DNA of 64,000 bases from Dryas octopetala (lineage: Eukaryota; Streptophyta; Magnoliopsida; Rosales; Rosaceae). The notes under the pieces are model-generated. The model was not told where the DNA came from. It made no database searches and worked only from the letters and a program-made list of their open reading frames with translations. Position 1 is the stretch's first letter. Every line of letters begins with the position of its first letter. The position numbers and the translations under genes are program-made. This document shows, in pieces, positions 23,960-35,340 of this stretch. The DNA is taken from positions 7,723,896-7,787,895 of the forward strand of contig OY992837.1 in NCBI GenBank assembly GCA_963921425.1, given 5' to 3'.

Positions 23960-24721
23960 TTAGTAGTTATTTTCATGGCTATCATCGTCAACATGAGTAT
24001 CGGGTTCATCACACATGGGAGTGGTATAGTAGAATGGGCCGAGAGTGTACTTGACCAAATCCCGGTACACCAAACTGGGCCGGCTGAGCTTCACCCCAGA
24101 GCGCCCACCAGCAAAGTCAGTAGGAATGTTACACGTGGCGTCTGGAGAAGACACTAGCCTCACTGAGCATAGCTTGGGGTTGAGTTCTTTGCCGTTGATG
24201 TACTTGTTTATGATCAAGTCGAATTGACCCATATCATCAGTCAAATCGCTTCCATAGTACACAACTCTGCCTCTCTCGTCCATGAATGTCACAGATACCT
24301 TACCACCTGCATACAATATATATTATAACAACAATCATATTAATTAGTAATTACTAGCTTCAGTGTAAATTATTCAATAAAAGGGGAGATTTTTGTACAG
24401 ATAATTGATGCATATACTATTAGACTATGAATTTAGATTACACATTAAATTAAATCAAGACTTAGTAATTTATCGATATAAATATATTAGATTTTTAGAT
24501 TATCTTGTAAGAGAATATTTTTGTGCGTCTGTATAGACAAGTAACATACCTTTGATGGGCCTGTCACCCTTAACCCACTCATTCCAACCTTGGGTGCAAT
24601 CCTGGCATAGTACTTTTCCACCTACATGTATGATTTTGGCTTCCTCATTATAAGCTTCAGCTTTGTGGGTGCAACCCATTACAAACATTAGTACTGCAAA
24701 TATGACCATCACCATAGCTCC

Positions 24722-24724
<3 letters not shown>
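23960..24724 (-). CDS. Pollen Ole e 1-like / extensin-domain secreted protein
   Basis: Two exons, 24724-24550 and 24306-23960 (split Gly codon), giving about 173 residues. Residues 1-24 form a signal peptide (hydrophobic V-M-V-I-F-A-V-L-M-F-V, ending K-A-E-A). The mature part holds the Ole e 1 pattern: G-G-K-V-L-C-Q-D-C, then a beta-rich segment with V-T-F-M-D-E-R-G-R-V-V-Y-Y-G-S-D, and later C-S-V-R-L and C-N-I-P-T-D-F. Members are small apoplastic Cys-rich proteins, many pollen- or root-expressed; the exact role here is unknown. A CT repeat (24725-24757) ends just upstream of the ATG, and readthrough of it in frame gives an Arg-Glu run, so I start at 24724. It sits between the helicase pseudogene and Pelota. 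Confidence 0.9.

Positions 24725-24757
<33 letters not shown>
24725..24757. repeat. (CT)n microsatellite, 5' UTR of the Ole e 1-like gene
   Basis: A continuous CT run (GA on the gene's sense strand) directly upstream of the ATG. Confidence 0.95.
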
Positions 24758-24758
<1 letters not shown>

Positions 24759-25346
24759 AATTGAGGAAGAAGCATATATATAGGACACAAGATGGTCTTG
24801 TTGGGGAGAAGGGTGGGAGAGCACTACTTGGGACGTGCAAACTGCAATCCATTTAGAAATGTAGAATGTCAAATTACATCTATGCACCAATTTTTTAATG
24901 GCTTAAGTGATAATTATTAATCACGAAGGTCGTCACCTTACATTTTAAATATCTAAATAGGTAAGGCCCAATGGGCTTGGCCCAGTCCTAGCGTCCTTTC
25001 CCCCAAAGTTATGGGTCTCTGGAGGGGTTTGTGCCTAAACAAAAAAGGAAACCCAGTTAGGCCAGTAAGTAATATTTCCGCGGGAAATCTCACAGCTCCA
25101 ACCATCCAAATATCCAATTCCTAACTAAAAAAGGAAACCCTCCACGAAAAGGAAACTAAGCAATGCAAGTTACTAGTTACTACTAACTTTAAAGCACAAG
25201 CAACGCAAGCCGCTCCTCACATTCCAAAGTTAAACTCAATTTCTAAATCTTCGCCATCAATTTAGGAGTGCGTAGTTCCGCGATAATCAAAAATTAAACT
25301 CAGTGATTTAGTAGTTTTTCGCATTAATCATCCCAAGAAGAAGATC
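24758..25346. other. Divergent promoter region between Ole e 1-like and Pelota
   Basis: About 590 bp of head-to-head spacer. A TATATATA-type box precedes the Ole e 1-like gene (24774-24782), and an E2F-like site lies nearer Pelota. No further gene is seen. Confidence 0.6.
25080..25087 (+). promoter_or_regulatory. E2F-like site upstream of Pelota
   Basis: GCGGGAAA (the inverse of TTTCCCGC), in a near-palindromic TTTCCGCGGGAAAT, lies about 260 bp upstream of the Pelota ATG. It matches the E2F/DP consensus of G1/S genes; binding is inferred. Confidence 0.4.
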
Positions 25347-26480
25347 ATGAAGCTCGTGAAAGGAAGAAAAGTCGTTGCGAATCAACCAGGAACGGTCACC
25401 ATCGTACCTGAAGAACCGGATGACGTGTGGCTGGCCTACAACCTCATCGCCCTCGGCGACGTCATCACCGCCACCACCACCCGGAAAGTCCGCCGCGAAG
25501 CCGGCTCCGACAAGGCCAAAAGCGCCGCCGGCACCGCCCGCGTCCGAGTCAACCTCGAGATCCTAATCACCGCCGTCGACTACTTCAAGGACTCCTCCAC
25601 CGTGCGCGTCCAGGGCAAGAGCATCACCGCCAACAGCCACGTGGCGATCGGGTCGTTCCACACGCTTGAGATCGAGCGGAACAAGGAGTTCAAGATAAGG
25701 AAGAAGGTCTGGGATTCAAGCTCGATCGAACGGCTGCGCGAGAGCTGCGAAAGAGCTTCGGGGGCCGATCTCGCCGTGCTTCTGTTCCAACAAGGATTGG
25801 CCAAGTTGTTCTTGGTGGGACCCAGGGTCACGACGCTGTGCGCAAAGGTCGAAGTGCCTCCGAATAAAACCGGGTCCGGGTCGGGTTCCCAGTCCGGCCC
25901 GAACAAGTATTTCGAGAGCGTTTTTAATGCGTTCGTGAAGCATGTTGATTTGGGCGTCATACGGTGTGTCGTAATCGGAAGTCCGGATTCCAAGAAAGAT
26001 GAGTTCCGTCGTTTTTTGCTCGGAGAGGCACAGAGGCTGAAGATGAAGAACATTGAGAACAACAAATCAAGGATTGTGGTTGCTAATACGAGGAACATTA
26101 GCAATGGCTTGCATGAGGTTTTGCATGAGGATGGGGTGGTGAACTTGATCAAGGACACCAAGGCTGTGATGGAGATAAAGGCTTTTAAGGAGTTTTCGGA
26201 CTTGTTGATGACCAATTCGGATCGGGCTTGTTATGGTCCCAAGAGTGTGGAGATGGCGAGTGACTTGACGGCCATTGAAACGCTGTTGATCACCAATGAC
26301 TTGTTTGAGAGTGCAGAGGTTGGAACGAGGCTTAAGTATGGACAGTTGGTCAAGTCGGTCAAAACGGCGGGAGGGAAGGTGTTTGTGTTCTCGTCCAGCC
26401 ACGTGTCCGGTGAGGAGCTGGCTAAGCTCACTGGTATTGCAGCTATTTTGAGGTTTCCAGTGCCTGATGTTGAGGAGTGA
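25347..26480 (+). CDS. PEL1: Pelota (Dom34) ribosome-rescue factor, intronless
   Basis: A single uninterrupted 377-residue frame, the full length of the family. The N-terminal Sm-like domain starts M-K-L-V-K-G-R-K-V and has the signature P-E-E-P-D-D-V-W-L-A-Y-N-L-I. The eRF1-like middle domain runs about 140-270 (A-D-L-A-V-L-L-F-Q-Q-G-L-A-K-L, with a Gly/Ser-rich insert near 175-185), and the C-terminal eRF1_3 domain about 275-372 (G-P-K-S-V-E-M-A, A-I-E-T-L-L-I-T, ending G-I-A-A-I-L-R-F). The family acts with Hbs1 to split ribosomes stalled on mRNA (no-go and non-stop decay); it lacks the GGQ loop of eRF1, and none is seen here. The first ~600 bp are strongly GC-rich at third positions while the 3' half is not. 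Arabidopsis has two Pelota genes, so the number in the symbol is tentative. Confidence 0.95.
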   Translation: MKLVKGRKVVANQPGTVTIVPEEPDDVWLAYNLIALGDVITATTTRKVRREAGSDKAKSAAGTARVRVNLEILITAVDYFKDSSTVRVQGKSITANSHVAIGSFHTLEIERNKEFKIRKKVWDSSSIERLRESCERASGADLAVLLFQQGLAKLFLVGPRVTTLCAKVEVPPNKTGSGSGSQSGPNKYFESVFNAFVKHVDLGVIRCVVIGSPDSKKDEFRRFLLGEAQRLKMKNIENNKSRIVVANTRNISNGLHEVLHEDGVVNLIKDTKAVMEIKAFKEFSDLLMTNSDRACYGPKSVEMASDLTAIETLLITNDLFESAEVGTRLKYGQLVKSVKTAGGKVFVFSSSHVSGEELAKLTGIAAILRFPVPDVEE

Positions 26481-26993
26481 TGACGATGACACGGGTTTTT
26501 AATATCAAGCTGTACTTTTTTTTTTTTTTTAAAATTATTTTCTGTTTATTTGTAATCGAGGATTTTGTTAATTTAGTGACAGAAATAGAATTCGTTTTAA
26601 TTTCATTATCAGAAGTTCAGAAGTTATTTGATTTTGGAACAGAACAATGCAGCTCAACATTACAACAAAAATTACCCAAAATATAGCAAACAAATAGGAT
26701 CTAAGAACCAAACTCACTCAATGATTATAACAGTTGGTAAATAAAATACAAACATCGCACAGATCAATACCCTCTTCTAACAAGAATGGGATAATTTAAA
26801 TTGAAAACTCGGCCCTAATTTGTTATGCAAGAGTAACATTTACAGAAACCCATCAAGCATCTTCATAGGTCTATAGAGAATCAAATAAATAACAAAAATT
26901 CTTTGGAAGATATTCCCTCTGCTACAATGTCACTACCTATTCTCTTTCCCTCCAAAACTGGATATGCTACAGCTGCGTTTGTCATTACAGACT
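26481..26993. other. Tail-to-tail spacer, Pelota and RH38
   Basis: Convergent 3' UTRs plus a T-run (about 26517-26531). No separate gene seen. Confidence 0.65.
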
Positions 26994-29817
26994 TTACATT
27001 AAGCCAGCCGCTTTAAGAGCATCTTCAAAAGCTTCTTCAGTGTTCTTAACCTGTAAACAAAGTAATGAGAAAAAAGCAATTAGATAATGCGTTGAGAATA
27101 ACTGTCTAGTATAGTTTACAGTTTTCCCCAATGCAATATTCAGATCATTACATTAAAGCTCTAACCAGCACAGAACAGAAATGTAATTTTGCAACTTATA
27201 ATAAGATGCAAGATTATTACCTCAGGTATATGGATGTTGAAATATTGCTCAATTTTAGACATGGTCATTTCATCCCGATCATCGCAAAGCAAGTTAAACA
27301 CAGCTCCTGCACAATTACATATAAACACCACTAAGTCAATGTTTCCATTTCACATGTTTAGCAATAAACTTCAAATAGCAAGTGCAAACACATGGTCAAT
27401 AATATGTGAGAATGTACAGCATGCATAATGCCGGCACATTTCAATGAAAATGTACTTTGAATGTGTGTTTGCTAGTCATACCTACAGTCATATGTCCAAC
27501 AGCTAACAACTCTACTACATGGAAAGAGCCACAAAATATATGAAACAGAAAACCAAAAGACAGATTTTGGAATAAAAGCCTTACCCTTGCGACCAAAACG
27601 CCCTGCCCTGCCAATTCTATGCAAGTAGACTTCATAATCAGGCTCTAGAGGTTGTGTCCTGGGACCAGCTACAAATTTGATTGGAAGATCATAATTGACA
27701 ACACAATTAATCTACAAAAAAGCATCTTGTCAGCACGTCAATCTCACAAGGCATATGAGACAGAAGGGATAAAAGAATGGAGGGAAAGTGAATGGGGGCA
27801 CCAGCACCTGCTGTTGGTCAAAGCCTCGAGCAAGTAAGTCAGTTGATATAAGAACTTGGGTTAAACCATCCCTAAACTCTTTGATTATTTTGTCTCTATC
27901 TTCAGCAGTCAGGGCACCTTGAATAGTCGTAACTGCATAGCCATCCTGAACAAGTTGCTGATGCAACATTTTTGCACTATTTTTTGTCCGTACAAATATA
28001 ATTCTCTGACCCAACTTCTCTCCCAGTTCAAATATTTTGGTTTTGATCACCTCAATCTTGCTCAGTTCATCAGGGCAGTACACCTTGTACTGCTTTACAG
28101 CCTCCAAAGATAGCTCTTCTTTCTTTACAAAAAGTTGATTACCACCACCTTTGATCACCCTTGAGACAAAATTTGTGACTCTTTCATTAAATGTAGCAGA
28201 AAAGAGAAGGACCTGAAAACAAATGTTACAAGAAGGTGGTCAATCACCACTCCATACAACTTTGTATATTTTCACAAATTCTAGACATAAAAGGTAATAA
28301 CTTAAATCTGTTTTTTTGCAAGAGATAATAATTTAATCACACAAACATTCCCAGTTCAAGCAGTGGCCAATTTGTATGCCATAGCCATTCCTTTATTTCC
28401 ACTGCCAACAATCATAATTTCATCACCAAAGAGATCCAATCATAACACTCAAATGTAAAAACAGTATTTGAGAAGTTACAATAGTGAGAAAAATACAATA
28501 TGGATAGTACTCTATTATGAATGTATCTGTGCTACCTAGCTAAACTTTAATATTTTTATCCTCAAATCACAGCTAATAGTCAAATATAATGGGAACTAAT
28601 TCCCAACACTGGCTTTGTTGCACCTTAAACAAAGGTGTTTTCGTTAATAAGATAATGGAAGAAATCATGAAAGGAATCATAAAGAAACAATGACAAAGCA
28701 TATATTAAACCTCGGTACAATAAAAATTTAAACATAGTTTGACAAACCTGGCAGTGAGGACTAAATCTCTCTATATCCTTCTTTATCCTTAGAGAATCAT
28801 CTTTAAATCCATCCTGTGCAAAAATAATCAGCAATTTATGGTCAATAATATGTACATAAAAAGCATAAATCATTATGAACAAATTCTTATCCCAAGCCAA
28901 TCAAATGCGATTCTGCCAGTAACCATGAACTTAGAAAATATACAATACCAGACAATCAAGCAGACAAAGTAACCATATGAACATTTAGAATTCATCAAAT
29001 ATACTAGCACATTATGACTACCTCAGCCAGCATGTGGTCCGCCTCGTCAAAAACAAGAATCTTCACATGGTTTACACCCAGCTTTTTGATAGACATCCAT
29101 TTCTTAATTGTACCCGGCGTTCCGATCACAATTTGTGCTGACACTGGTGCCCGGGACTGAACTGATGTAGGACCGGTCCTCTCCATTGGGACAGCACACT
29201 CCGCATTTATCCCAGTGTACTTCCCCATCTTCTGAAGAACCTCCATATTCTGCCACAATGCCACATTCACATACCACCATCAAATCTCCTACTTTAAAAA
29301 CCTTAGCTTAATTCAATTTCCACCAAACTATTTTTATTTTTTAAATGTAAATTTCCCATCATTCACCATATTCTTTTTGACTTGAAAATTAAAAAGAAAC
29401 AAGCTTTGGAATAGCAATCTAAGAAAAGCAAGAAGCTTTGACCTGAATTGCCAACTCTCTAGTGGGGCAGATGCATAGCGCCTGTGGAGCTTTGACGTTG
29501 GGATCGACCCGGCTCAGCATCCCGAGTACGAAACAAGTTGTTTTCCCCGAACCATTGTGTGCTTGAGCAATCAGATCTTTGTGGGGAGGTGTCAAAATCA
29601 TAGGCAAAGTGATTGCCTGGATTTTACTGGGCTTCTTGAAGCCCATGTCTACGTATAAACCCTTCAGCACCTCCGGCGACAGATTCAGATCCTCGAAAGT
29701 ACTCGCCGACGTGTATGGCGTGTCCGTAACCTAAATCGAATTTAATCCCAAAATTTAAAATAAAAAACCTTATCAAATTTGAATCAAAACCCTAATCGAA
29801 ACTAGAATCTAAGATTT

Positions 29818-29859
<42 letters not shown>

Positions 29860-30139
29860 GTACGGCGCTAATATGTGCGTCTTCAGGGTCGTCGAGGAAC
29901 TTGTTCTCGCTGATCTTCAAGTCGGCGACGTCGAGCTCCGGCTCCGAAGTAGACGGCGCGTCGTTTTTCTCGGGCTCCTCGGGAGGATCATCCTCTTCGT
30001 CGCCCCAGCGTTTTATCTCGGGCTTCACGGGAGGCGGCGGCGGAGCACTGTTAGCCGATTCAGAAGAGGCACTGTCGAGTGTAGACGGCGTCGTTTCGAT
30101 GGCGGAGGCGACGGCGGCGGTGGTATCAGTCTCGGCCAT
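26994..30139 (-). CDS. RH38: DEAD-box RNA helicase 38 (LOS4 / DBP5-like)
   Basis: Eight exons in consistent phase: 30139-29864, 29730-29443, 29249-29022, 28813-28748, 28212-27808, 27711-27585, 27306-27221 and 27050-26994, giving about 510 residues. After an acidic/proline-rich N-terminus come all helicase motifs: Q motif with G-F-K-K-P-S-K-I-Q (about 122-130), A-H-N-G-S-G-K-T (Lys155), P-T-R-E-L, T-P-G-T, D-E-A-D (256-259), S-A-T (291-293), [10 protein letters not shown], and H-R-I-G-R-A-G-R (452-459). The family (Dbp5/DDX19; Arabidopsis LOS4) remodels mRNPs at the nuclear pore with Gle1 for mRNA export and affects temperature responses. A long CT run (29823-29858, GA on +) starts just after the exon 1 donor. 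A broken 5'-truncated paralogue lies at 21006-23484. Confidence 0.96.
29823..29858. repeat. (GA)n microsatellite in RH38 intron 1
   Basis: A GA run on +, CT in the sense strand, starting 5 bp past the exon 1 donor GT. Confidence 0.95.
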
Positions 30140-31507
30140 ATCGAGCTATACAATAGTGAACTTTGGATCGGTGGAGTGGCGGAGGGGTTTGAGAGCGAGT
30201 AGGAGTGTCTCGAATGGTCTGTGAGGTTTATAAAACCCGCTTATTAGCTTAGTACTGACGCGTAATAGCTAGTAACTGCGGAGTGATTTTCAAAATACCG
30301 TTGGCCCCTGAAATTAGGATAAATTACAGTTTTATACTGACATTTTTTATTAATTAATTAGCTTTATAACTTATAAGTACATTTTAATTAATTAGCTATT
30401 TAGCTTTATATGCATATTTTTTTTATAAAAAATACCCTTACTTGTCTTAATTTTAACCTGACGCACATTTATGACATTTTTATAAGTTTGTTTTTTCACA
30501 AGTGTAACCCTTTTAATTTCCAAGTTACAAAATAAAACAAATAGTTCAATGATAAATTGTGAATAATATGGGACAAATGTTAACTCCCACATGTAAATTT
30601 AAACTCTTGAAGTACTCAAACTTAGATGATATATTATTAGGTTAAAAGGTTATAGTTAGGAGGAGAGGAATTTGGTGAGAAGCCGAGTTGTCTCTAATAA
30701 GTATAGTTTTGATAAATAATTATGTTATTAAGGATCTCCTAGTGAATTGGGGTTGGTCTAGTTGGCTGAGGATAAAAGCTCCCCCTCTCATGTAATAAAA
30801 AAAAAATAAAAAAATAAAGATATCCTAAAATCTACTACCCAATAAGCCTCCACAAAGATTACACATCTTTATGCTTTATTGTTAGATGTGTTTGTAATTG
30901 TATGCAAGTCAGGACCGGTTGAAATTGGTTGAATTCGTCCTCTACTACTCTACTATAAGGTCTACAACTACAACGCTACATGGTGTTAACTGGGGAACCC
31001 TTTTTGGTTTGGGTTCTCTTACGAGTTCTTTTGAATACAGAACTTAAGTTGGATGGGCCAGAAATAATGAACAAAATAAGCTGGATGGATTGGGTTATAG
31101 CTCAGCCCATCCCAGCCCACTAAATCGAAAAAAGAAAATTACATCTAAAATCTTTTGATCCACAAGCCATAGCTCATCCCCATTTCCCAACTATGGATTG
31201 CAAAATCATCCGACCCTGCCAATCCCCACGGGTCCCGCCCCGATTAATCAGGTATGAAAATACCTCTTCCCGCTCCGTATACCTATTTAACTTAATAAAC
31301 TTATGCATAATGTTAATTTTACAATTATTTTCAATTTTATGTTTTAATTAGTGTTATTATATGATTTAATGTCATATGTTTGTGTTATGCAAACCCAACC
31401 CTGCCCTGTCCTATTGTCATTCTTATTCCCAACCCATTCTCCAATTCCAAGGCTTAGACCTTGGCTCAAGGCCCAACTCGTTCCGATTATTATGAAGAAA
31501 ATTTGTA

Positions 31508-32206
31508 AGGGGGGCTGTTCAGACCACCCTAATCTACTAAGTTGACCACCTCACTAAAATTTTTACCCATTTTGCCCCTGCATTAAAAAAAAAAAAAAAA
31601 ACCATCTCCAATTTTGGCCGACCACCCCTCCCCGCCGCCGGCGCAACCCCACCCCCTCCCCACCGCCGGCGCAACCCCACCTCCCCTCTTCGCCGGTCGA
31701 CCCCACCCTTCCCAGGCGAAGACCCACCCACCCACCCAGGCGAAGATCCGATCGGCCCAGGCGAAGACCCGACGGCCCCTTCGCCGGCGATCTTCCTTTT
31801 CCGGCAGAGTTGAGACGCCGGACCACTTGGGTTTTGTTCCCCAGGTCACGACGAGTCCAACTCTGGTCTTCCCTTGCTCATCCGACCACCGTGCGCGGCT
31901 AATCAACGTCGTGACCCGATCGGCCCCTTCGCCGGCGATCTTCCTTTTCCGGCAGAGTTGAGACGCCGGACCACTTGGGTTTTGTTCCCCAGGTCACGGC
32001 GAGTCCAACCCTGGTCTTCCCTTGTTCATCCGACCACCGTGCGTGGCTAATCGACGTCGTGAAGCTGCGCGGCGGAGGGGGGGTGGCCGGCCAAAATTGG
32101 AGATAGTTTTTTTTTTTTTAATGTAGGAGCAAAATGGGTAAAAATGGGTAAAAATTTAAGTGTGGTGGTCAACTTAGTGGATTAGGGTGGTCTGAACAGC
32201 CCCCCC
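31508..32206. mobile_element. Foldback-type element with GC-rich payload
   Basis: The terminal arms invert over about 90 bp: GGGGGGCTGTTCAGACCACC, 'aatctactaagttgaccacc' and 'tttttacccattttg' at the left; the inverse 'caaaatgggtaaaaa', 'ggtggtcaacttagtggatt' and GGTGGTCTGAACAGCCCCCC at the right. AAATTTGTA (31499-31507) and AAATTTTTA (32207-32215) may be a 9-bp target duplication with one mismatch. The interior is GC-rich and contains a long direct repeat: 31771-31912 and 31917-32056 share CCCCTTCGCCGGCGATCTTC, the following GAGACGCCGGACCACTTGGG, and ATCCGACCACCGTGCG. Confidence 0.85.
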
Positions 32207-34674
32207 AAATTTTTATGGGATAGGTTTATTACGTGACAAATAAGGAATGGCATAATAAACTAAGCTAAAATATGTTGTTTCTAAATTTATGACAATTTTT
32301 TATTTATTGGACACATATCATTTTTTAACCCGGTCATATGTTTGGCATTAACTAATATGAACACAATTTTGTGATTAATTAAAAAAAAATAGTAATATTA
32401 ATTTAGTACTTCGCTGTTGTGGAACATAGTACCTGCAATAGCAAAAACAAAGCCATATATATATATATATATATCATCCTATTGGCAACAAACTCCCATA
32501 CAAGGCTGGCCAATTCCAAAAGCTTAAAGTTAAAGTTGCTCATGACTGACCATAAAGCACAAATTTTTCTTCTTTCCCACACCCATGTATTGGTTTTCAA
32601 TTTGTTCAACTCAAATACATCCTACGCAAATTTTATAATGAATATATATATATATATGGTGTGTCATGCATGAATCATGATGTGAGTTTAACGTGGAGGA
32701 TTGTGATTTTCATTATCACCAAAGACGTCCCCTCCATCTATATATATATATATATATATATATCTATCTTCATTCAAAAAGGAGTCGGAAGCTTCTCTCA
32801 CATCTCAAGCTAGATGCATTTTAGATTGGGTCATAGAATCAACCTTTGAGCATCAATTTTCAAATAAGAAAGACTACTCTTATAGTAAAGGATGTCAACA
32901 AGAAAAGCAATCTTATATTTTATTAAAACATGGGTATTACCGTATTAGTAAAAAAATATTAAGGAAATTGATTGCTATTAAAAATAAAAAAAGGTGCAAT
33001 TTGAGTGTGTATGCATAAAATACGCAATGTAATATGCAGGTAAAATGGCTTAGGTTGGGGTGGGAAAGAAAGAAAGGAAAAGGAGAGAAAATCTGCAATA
33101 TATTGAGGGAATTTTGTGGAAGTTAGACACAAATACACAATGCATCTTATTAAAATACAAGAGTTTTGCTGTCCACAATTGGCCATGCACGTGTACTCGC
33201 ATGCATGTGGGTGACTAATTTGAGTTGTTAATAAATTTCAGTAAACAACTAAAAATTATTCACATGCAGGTAAATGGTAAATTATTAATTAGTGAGTCAA
33301 TAACTCATAATCATATACACAAGTAGACAATTGCAATTAATATTCTCTTTAATTAATAGAAAATAAGTAAGTAGCTAGGATCGATCATATAACAGTGGGA
33401 CCCACTAATTATTATTTTTTAATTAGAAGAGGACCTACATACTCAATAAATCTTGATTGTAATTGAGATGGATCATTCTGAGTTACGTGAGGGTTTGAAT
33501 ATAGAGGTGTACTTGTGAAGGAGGACGACCATTACCAACATTTGTGTGACTTGATCAGAAACTTGAGATTAGCCATAATGTGTTCAATAACATATGATTG
33601 GAGTTTGGGTGTGCCAAAAGCAAGTGCACAAGTTACTTTCTATTTCAGCCAACCCCCTCCATTAATTTAAAGCTCTACAATTGTGCTGTTGGTGGCATTT
33701 GAGCTGGCTGGGGTTGTGACTTTTGACTTGTGCTACATGTAAATTTCCACAAATGCACCCACAAAAGAAAGCATTAATTAATTGGACTCTTTTGAGTCAT
33801 GTCACATATTCTTAATGTTTTGGCGGGCTCATCAACGATTGTTTCTTTGAGTTTCTCACATGAACATTAATATACCTCTCATACAGATTTACGTATGATT
33901 AGCATGACAACATGGATGATGCCCCATTCAAATTTCAAATTAAAGAAGCTAGACCTAATGAATTGGTCTCAAAACTTTTTTTCTTGTTTGTGAAGTCAAA
34001 AACTTTAATAATATTGTTAAAATATACAATTTTAAAACTTTGTTTTTAAAGATTGAGGGCTAAAGACCCAAAAAAAAAAAACTGAGAACCTTGCTCGATC
34101 CATATTTTGAAACTTTTAAAATATAAGATGCTGTAGATGGAAGGGATACCCCTATAGGCTATAAGTAATTGGATCATATAGTTATCTTTAGTTTTAAGAT
34201 AGAGTCTATTAATTATTAGGTACTGACACATTTTTTTATTACTCAAAACACACCAAAAGCCTTATAATTCCTTTGCGGGCCATCTTCTACAAATCTGGGC
34301 GTTCATGGTCTCCGTTTGTATCAGACCCTTTCTCTTTCCCCCTCTCTTCTTCCTCTTCTCTTCTTCCCTCCCTCTCCCTTTATCTCTCTTCTCTCCTCTG
34401 TCCATCTCTCTACTATGTTGCAGCTTAATTGAACTAGTTCATATCTCGAAATATTTATCAAAGAAACTGGGTAGTATTAGTGGTCCCTCTAATTAATTGA
34501 ACTAGTTCATATCTCTACAATTTCAGTTTTTTTTTTTGTCAACCTCTACAATTTTAGCTAAAAGGTCTAAATCCTAAACCAAAAAGCATTTATGTGTTTT
34601 TTTTTCTTTAGTTTCTTTTCTAACATTCTTCTGAGCCACTTAACATAATTGGATTTAGCGTTTCAGAAAATACT

Positions 34675-34860
34675 CATATCAAGTATTCTACACTACTGAA
34701 ACTGCAATTTTAAAAACTGTATAGTTGCAGTTTCAGAAACTGAGCTAAAGAAACAAAAATCAAGAATCCATATCAAGTGTTCTACACCACTGAAACTGCA
34801 GTTTTAGAAACTGCAGGTGAAACTGCAAGTTGCAGTTTCAGAAACTGAGCTAAACAAAAA
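34675..34860. repeat. Two-copy tandem repeat rich in AAACTGCAGTTT
   Basis: 'catatcaag(t)attctacactactg' at 34675 recurs at 34769 ('catatcaagtgttctacaccactg'), a 94-bp period. Both copies continue with TGAAACTGCA and TTGCAGTTTCAGAAACTGAG, which are inverse to each other, so each unit can form a hairpin. The second copy is longer by an extra 'ctgcaggtgaaactgcaag'. Confidence 0.75.
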
Positions 34861-35340
34861 AAATCAAAAACCTGCTACTGATAAGGAAGGCATGGGGGTG
34901 AAGTTGGCTTCCCTGATAACTCTATGGGCATTGTTATAGTGAGGAACTTGGCATGTTCTTTGGCTTTGGAGGGTGGGAGAGAGTGGAGTGAAGCCAACTA
35001 ACCTAGATATTACAATAAAGTGACCTAATTGTTAAATATTATAAATAGGTGTATTACATGTTACAAATAATAGGTAAAGTGTAGCCCAAATTAATTAATT
35101 CTTTAAAATAATTATTCAGTATTGGACTTCTTTTAGGATATGGTTATTTGAGGAATATTAGTTATTTTCTCCTTCCACATCACTTTTATCCCTCTTAATT
35201 TACAGTGAAATTTCTGATTTGAACGGTTCATTTTATAGATTACTCTATGAAGATATCTCTGAAAAAAATTAACTAATTCAAAAATCGTGTAGTCATTTAA
35301 CCATTGTCAAATCAATAGACGATGAATCTAAATTAACCTA

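Noticed and set aside
25580..26215. 211-residue ORF antisense to Pelota
   Set aside because: Shadow of a GC-rich coding region; Pelota on the + strand has full-length homology.
31614..31961. 115-residue ORF, Pro/Arg-rich
   Set aside because: It falls in the GC-rich payload of the foldback element; equally long ORFs run on the opposite strand.
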